Shown: piece after piece, positions 58,301 through 64,000 of the stretch
How the letters are laid out: the number at the start of each line of letters is the position of its first letter
How positions within the stretch are numbered: position 1 is the stretch's first letter
Origin: Streblospio benedicti
Lineage: Eukaryota; Annelida; Polychaeta; Spionida; Spionidae
Length of the DNA stretch: 64,000 bases
NCBI GenBank assembly: GCA_019095985.1
Contig: CM032665.1
Location: 38,132,160 to 38,196,159, forward strand
Direction of reading: 5' to 3'
The notes under the pieces: model-generated
Database searches by the model: none
Told to the model about the DNA's origin: nothing
Seen by the model: the letters and a program-made list of their open reading frames with translations, nothing else
Made by a program: the position numbers and the translations under genes

Positions 58301-60720
58301 GGCCGCTATTAAGTCAATATTGTCTTTTCAAGAGCTGACGCGATGTTTGAATGCGAGTTTGGTCCACGAAAACACTTCGTTTGCTCAGGGTGTCGGGGGT
58401 GAGTGATAATTGGGTGTTTTCATAATGGCGCTGTTTGGGCTTTGCCTGCTAATTGATAATGAGATGTTTGCTGGGAAATGAACGGAACAGGTGCTAATGA
58501 CGCCCTGGCCACGCACGGCTCAACTGCGCTTGTGTAGTGATGACACAGCCGTGCACGTGCAAGCTGGTTTAGTAAGGGTTTTGTGATGGTTTCATACATT
58601 ACTATTGAGCAGATATTGAGAGTATTTTTGTGAGATGTGTTGAAATGCAAAGAAATCTGATGAGAAAACTCACAGTCTCACTGATATTCGTTAACATTAG
58701 TGATTGTATAAATGTACATTTCTAATTTGTAATTTTGTATGTGTCAGAAGACCTTATTCTTCATTCGGCTTATTTTAATATGAAGGACTTTTTACCCATA
58801 ACGAATGTGCTCGTTTATAAGTGCATTTGAACCATATATTAATATTTCACCAACATACAAGAAATCTCACAGTAGGCTAATTAAATTCTGCTCTTCTTTT
58901 GTTCACTGAATGCCCGCTCACGTGGGTAAACATAGCACACAAACAGGAAAAATCTACATACACCTGAATATATCAACTCCATATCAGATATGCAACTGGA
59001 AAAAAACACAACCACATCTACAACTTTGAAAATGGCACAAAGTAACAAAACATTGGGTGAAAAAATATAACGATTTGATCAATACCAACGCACTCCGTGG
59101 TCATTTGATTGTCAATAACAGAGGACATTTCTTACATCAAGATTTTTACTCACTAGAAGATATCATTTAAAGAGGATATTGCTGGTAATAACACATTCTA
59201 CAAATGTCCGGTGAACGCACACTGTGGCATTGAACACTTCCAGTCACCCACCCTCCTCACTGCCACCCGTCAATAGGAGTGTCGTCCTCTGCTGTTTGTA
59301 CTTGTGATTATAGCACGAGGGCACAGCCAGCCCTGTTCAAATGGCCACTCGTCTATCACGGAGACCTTTATACACTTGCCGTTCTTAGATTGCGATATTG
59401 CTATTGTTCATCATACTTTGAAATATAAGAGGGTTCTTCTTGCAATCGACTCTGCCTTTCATGGGCTTTGGCACTTAATGAAAGTTCCATTCTCCTGTAT
59501 CTGATACATGGTCGGTAATTAATTGGATTAACTAGGTAAATACCTTCCCCCAGATACAAATGTTATACGGCGTGGGCATTGTTGATTCTGCCCTATTTGT
59601 GTAGGAGATAAAAGAATCGTGTTAAATGTAAAGCACACAGCAGGTGGCGCTTATATACACTTATCAATAATGAACAGTAGCGCTGGCAAACTCATGTTTT
59701 TTTTTACCAAGTTGTTTTCCACTTGGTGTTGACTTTTAGCGTACATAGGCCCACGTGTGTTATTTATCGTTACTAGGCCTAATCTTCAACACTAATGTGG
59801 CTTTAGACCATTTGTGACAAGTTACTTTTTGTGAGATTATAAATTGTAACTACATGCCACTTCGCCAACACGTTTGCTTACACCACACCCACGTTCAAAA
59901 GTTGATCTAGTCAAAGTTTATAAACCGACGATATACTTAAACTCAGATAAAGGTCCATAAAAACATAATTAGAATTGAGCCACCATAAAAACAGACAGTA
60001 CTCGGACCTTCTGTTTTGCATACATATAGTTTCAAGGCTTGTAGTGTCGGAGCCGAGTATGTGTTTCATACAACGAGGCGACGGTAGCAATATATTGTAA
60101 CAGTTGATTTCCATAGTGGGGCGTTCTTTTGGATATACATGATGAGTATATAATCTACATAGTCAAAAGGCAACTGTGCTCAGGCAAGGCGGACGCTGTT
60201 CAGATTTGTGTTAACATTGGATGGAATTCCCATGATGTGATACTCTCAACATAGTCTCTCATCTGTCTATATTGTCTAACTAGCAATCGAACTTATTGAA
60301 GACAAGCAATAATATGGGACTAGGGTACACTAAAATCTATTTTTTTCCTGGCATGTAGAAAACATTTGACTAAGCAACCATTTGGGACGAATAGGCCACA
60401 TTCCAAATAATTTCACCAAATTGATTAATGAGTGCAATCAGGTGATGTTGATTTACCGTGTTATACAACGTGTAAAACTGCGTTCTTATCCAATGGCCAA
60501 ATATGGTCTGTCCAGATAGCCACTCAAAGCAAATAGATATAAACCACTTGGTCAAACGGACTACCGGTTAATCATGTTTGGATGTGTACGGTAATCTGTT
60601 TGTAATACTCGATCGTGTGTGTTCTTTGGCAATGGATTGGACAGCTACTGGATTATTTATCCTTGACCAAGCATAATTGATTGGCGCCACATCATTAAGA
60701 ATTTTTACTTCATTAACTAT
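55317..60720. other. Intergenic DNA, no supported gene
   Basis: AT-rich with a G run at 55369-55377 and a C-rich patch at 57640-57665. The 109-codon minus frame at 56131-56460 has no splice or family support. Confidence 0.5.
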
Positions 60721-60737
60721 TAGGCAGGCAGGCAGAT

Positions 60738-60804
<67 letters not shown>

Positions 60805-60911
60805 CAAGCAGGCAGGCATGCATGGCATGGGGCAGGCAGGCGGGCGGGCGGGCCGGGCGGGCGGGCGGGCGGGCGGGCGGGCGGGCGGGCGGGCGGGCGG
60901 GCGGCCAGCCA
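60721..60911. repeat. Compound (GGCA)n-(GGCG)n microsatellite
   Basis: About 25 GGCA units pass through a short mixed spacer (GGCATGCATGGCATGG) into about 16 GGCG units, ending in CCAGCCAGCCAG. Both halves share the GGCR register. Confidence 0.97.
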
Positions 60912-61096
60912 GCCAGTGTTAGTACCTGACCTATAAACTCACATTGACGGGTCATGATCTTTCAACAATCCGTTTGTACACTGTCACTGGTGCGTGCCGG
61001 CGGAGCGCGCCAGCCGCTGCCGTCACACAGTGATCATCCAGCACCCCTGCCCGTCGCGTGTCGCCATAATCACCCCTGACCACACAGCTCACTTAC

Positions 61097-61215
61097 ACTG
61101 CAAATAGCCACTGGTCACGCACGCAAACGCCGCTTCTAGGAAGCCATTGAGTGACCCATTGCCGTTCAATTGGTCGGTGGTCGTGATCAATGACGGAGGC
61201 TCGCTGTGGCCTTCG
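61097..61215 (-). CDS. Candidate internal exon, unrecognised protein
   Basis: Strong acceptor (long pyrimidine tract ending AAATTCCAG) and strong donor GTAAGTG, phase 2 in and 1 out, 39 open codons: EGHSEPPSLITTT then QLNGNGSLNGFLEAAF and CVTSGYLQ. GC-richer than the flanks. No partner exons found nearby and no family recognised. Confidence 0.4.
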
Positions 61216-64000
61216 CTGGAATTTGATGGTGAGGCGGGGTGGGGGTAGTGAAGGCGCTGACACCTACTATAAGCATGGTCGGCTTCTTGGACATGGCACG
61301 CACTTCTAACCGTGTGTCCCTGTTCATTTCTAGTTGTGCGCCACGTGTCTAATTGCGCCAAACTTCTTCGGAAGTTGTCAATATCGCCAAAGCACGCCGA
61401 ATAAGAAACTAGACAAGGTGAAAGCTATTTTTAGAACTGGACCTCGGCAACAGCAGCTGACGGCAAATGTCGTCGGTGGGTGTTTTTTTTAGAGAAGACT
61501 TTACATTAGATACGATTCTATGCAAGTCCGGTGAAAACGTGTACATTTGATTTATTCGCAAGGGACATATCACACGTCTTTAAGATATATTCCATATTTG
61601 TTGAACGGGTCGGCCAAGACGGGTTCGACAAGAAAGAGCCTGTAGGCTACATATAAGCAGCAGCGCTAACACGGCCCCCTAAACCAAAATAACCATCTAA
61701 ATTAAGTAGACGGTAGTGGTGCTTTCTAGCCAGGAAAGTTAATATTAAGAGACCAGCACCATCATAAAACTGCAGCTTACAGATCTTTGTGCTTAAATAT
61801 GGCGTGAACCGAGATGATAGAAACGTCTGATGTATGTTACACTTACGGGGTAATCAGATTCCAACACAATGAATACAGCCAATGATATTGGTGGTTTTAA
61901 GATTAAGTATTTATGTAAAGTAAACTTTTATATTATTTGATAGAATTTATTTAACGTCAATTACACACATTAAAAATACTATGTGTTCTTGACAGGCACA
62001 GATGCTAACGAAACGACATGCATTGTTCAGTTGTCAGACAACTCTATATTCCCACCAAGTCATTGGAATCCCTGTCACACTATATCTTTATCAACTCCCT
62101 GAGGAGTACACATCACGTCACAAACGTAGCACAGACGCGCTTGTTACTCACATTGATTAGCGTTCACCAGCCTGACTTTTAACTTTTAAGATGCAGGTAC
62201 CACGAAATAGAACTGTTTAGAGATGAGTTTATCAACACCTTCGATCAGATACGACCGTGAATCTAATCTAGGACCTACTGGTCGGTAGTCCCAATCAGTC
62301 ACTAAACCCCACGTCATAAGTATATTGGGAAATGCACACGTATACCGCGGGTGAATGTAGGTAGGTGGTTGTGCAAGTGGTGTATACCAGTGTGTAAAGA
62401 CAAACAAACGTGTGAATAATGATAACAATATTTATTACAATTGAATTGAAAATATCCACTGTATAGAGCTGCACAAATCACAATGTAATGGCTACACAAT
62501 AAATATACTATAATAAACCACGCAAACGAACAACCAACAATAAGAGAACCATAAATAATGGTTTATTATTACACCACAATATAGTTGTGTTTTAGCACAC
62601 TTTTGCCACTCATATAATTTAAGTATTCAGTTGTCATTGAGTAAGGATTTTTTCATAATTTGGTTGTTATATAATCACACCGTTTTACAGACATTGATTG
62701 AGATCTTTCTATGATTTTTGATTATCTTATAAAAATATATCATGGCAGCTATCGCAATTTTAGATGAATAACAAACAAATGTCTAATAAATAGATTTAAA
62801 TAAATGATAATGCCAGAGAGAATATATAGAAAATAGACCACAAAAATAAATATGATATATCAAACTGTATACGATCACCGTTTATAAGATTGACAATACC
62901 TATCTATAAACACCAAAAGGGAATGTACATAATATAATTTCCTTTTTTACAATAATTAATATATAATCCTAAATGTACAATAATTATCAGCAAAATTGGT
63001 TATAAAACAGAAAATTAAACCACTTCATTATTTCTAAAAGTCATACTTAAACTAGATTGGTATGACATGTTTTTGGTTCTTTGCACAAAAGTTTGTAAAA
63101 AATATACAGGACTAAAAAATATGCCAGATATATCTTTGGTGGGATTCCATAATTGAATAAAACAACACATATTCTATTATGATGTCAAGGTAGCACTATA
63201 AATGCAAAACAAATATAATTTGTTCTAAATAAAAAAGTGCAAATCTTACAATACACATTATATGAATTAACACTTCTCAGGCATTAATCATTGACAATAT
63301 ACCTCGCAATATACATACATTGTACATTGATGAAGAGGTAAAATAAGCTTATTGTTTTTAAACGCAATTTCGGTAATTATTAAGGCATCACGGTGCGTTG
63401 AGGTATTTTAGATTTCTGATATTGGTTTGATTACTATAGCCATAATAAATTATCTGTCAGATCCAGATTTTCAGAATTGAGAGGGCACAACCAAGAAATC
63501 CAGATGGGGCTCCCTCCCTGGATCTACCATTGAAGTGTAGCGTTTGTTTCCAGTATTAAGGGTATACATTGTATTATACTACAGGATTATGCTAATGAAT
63601 ACCAAGGCTGTGCATTATTAAACATCAAAAATACCAAGAAATCATCTCTAATGACAGCATCAATATACATACATGCATACTGCGTGATCTTGAGCAATTA
63701 TTTTGGTCCATTGTACTATAAGTAAATAACCTTGTCCAATTTTTTGTCCATGAAAATTACAAATAATTATATCTCACCACAAAGACAACCTAAACCTGCT
63801 ACACATGAAAAAAAAATGAAGGATAATTATAAATTGAAAAATTAACACTGAATGAAAGAATTATCCATCATTATATCACGAAGAACTGAGTCTAGAAAAA
63901 CATTTTATGTAACATCACAATCAGAGTCCCTTCAATTTGATAGGCGCTAGGCCGGTCTTAGCATCCTGCATTGCAAAGCAGTATTTGTAGTCAGACCACC
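61216..64000. other. Intergenic or intronic DNA, very AT-rich towards the end
   Basis: No supportable exon. GGATC-containing bases at about 63460-63535 weakly resemble the 48287 MITE family. Confidence 0.45.

Noticed and set aside
1-64000. Retrovirus-like, LTR or Polinton elements, CRISPR arrays, operons
   Set aside because: No paired long terminal repeats, polymerase, integrase or capsid-like frames, and no regularly spaced repeat-spacer array were seen.

Overview
The window is metazoan nuclear DNA. Short GC-rich exons with canonical GT/AG borders sit in long AT-rich introns and intergenic DNA, and there are EGF exons in the symmetric 1-1 phase class, tRNA-derived SINE sequence, small DNA transposons and microsatellites. 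It looks like a marine invertebrate with high heterozygosity. The phylum cannot be fixed from the sequence alone. There is no operon logic, CRISPR array or prokaryotic feature.

Three gene models can be assembled exon by exon with matching phases. (1) Minus strand, 4627 down to 227 and on past the left edge: a secreted or type II membrane protein with a hydrophobic N-terminus, an unrecognised Cys-containing region and at least four EGF domains. (2) Plus strand, 16408-24363: ten exons, 525 codons, with a signal peptide, a Cys-rich middle, a propeller-like C-terminal half and a GPI-type hydrophobic tail; the family is not recognised. Its exon 7 is preceded by four tandem copies of its own splice acceptor. 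(3) Plus strand, 51728-54730: five exons, 211 codons, a universal stress protein (UspA fold) with a glutamine-rich tail.

Weaker coding candidates are isolated exons at 34681-34879 and 35073-35180 (minus, phase compatible), 35258-35424 (plus), 45607-46082 (minus) and 61097-61215 (minus).

The assembly has two 100-N gaps (7309-7408 and 32667-32766), each bracketed by near-identical direct copies: 5979-7308 with 7409-8740, and 26607-30452 with 32767-36616. The simplest reading is unmerged allelic contigs and not true segmental duplication. At the second site one copy runs into 2.2 kb of different sequence carrying a 15-bp repeat array, which suggests a haplotype-specific insertion.

The remainder (about 8.7-16 kb, 24.5-51.7 kb outside the items above, 55.3-64 kb) is AT-rich DNA with scattered repeats and no supportable gene. 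The three main genes show no evident functional link; they are ordinary neighbours on a chromosome.
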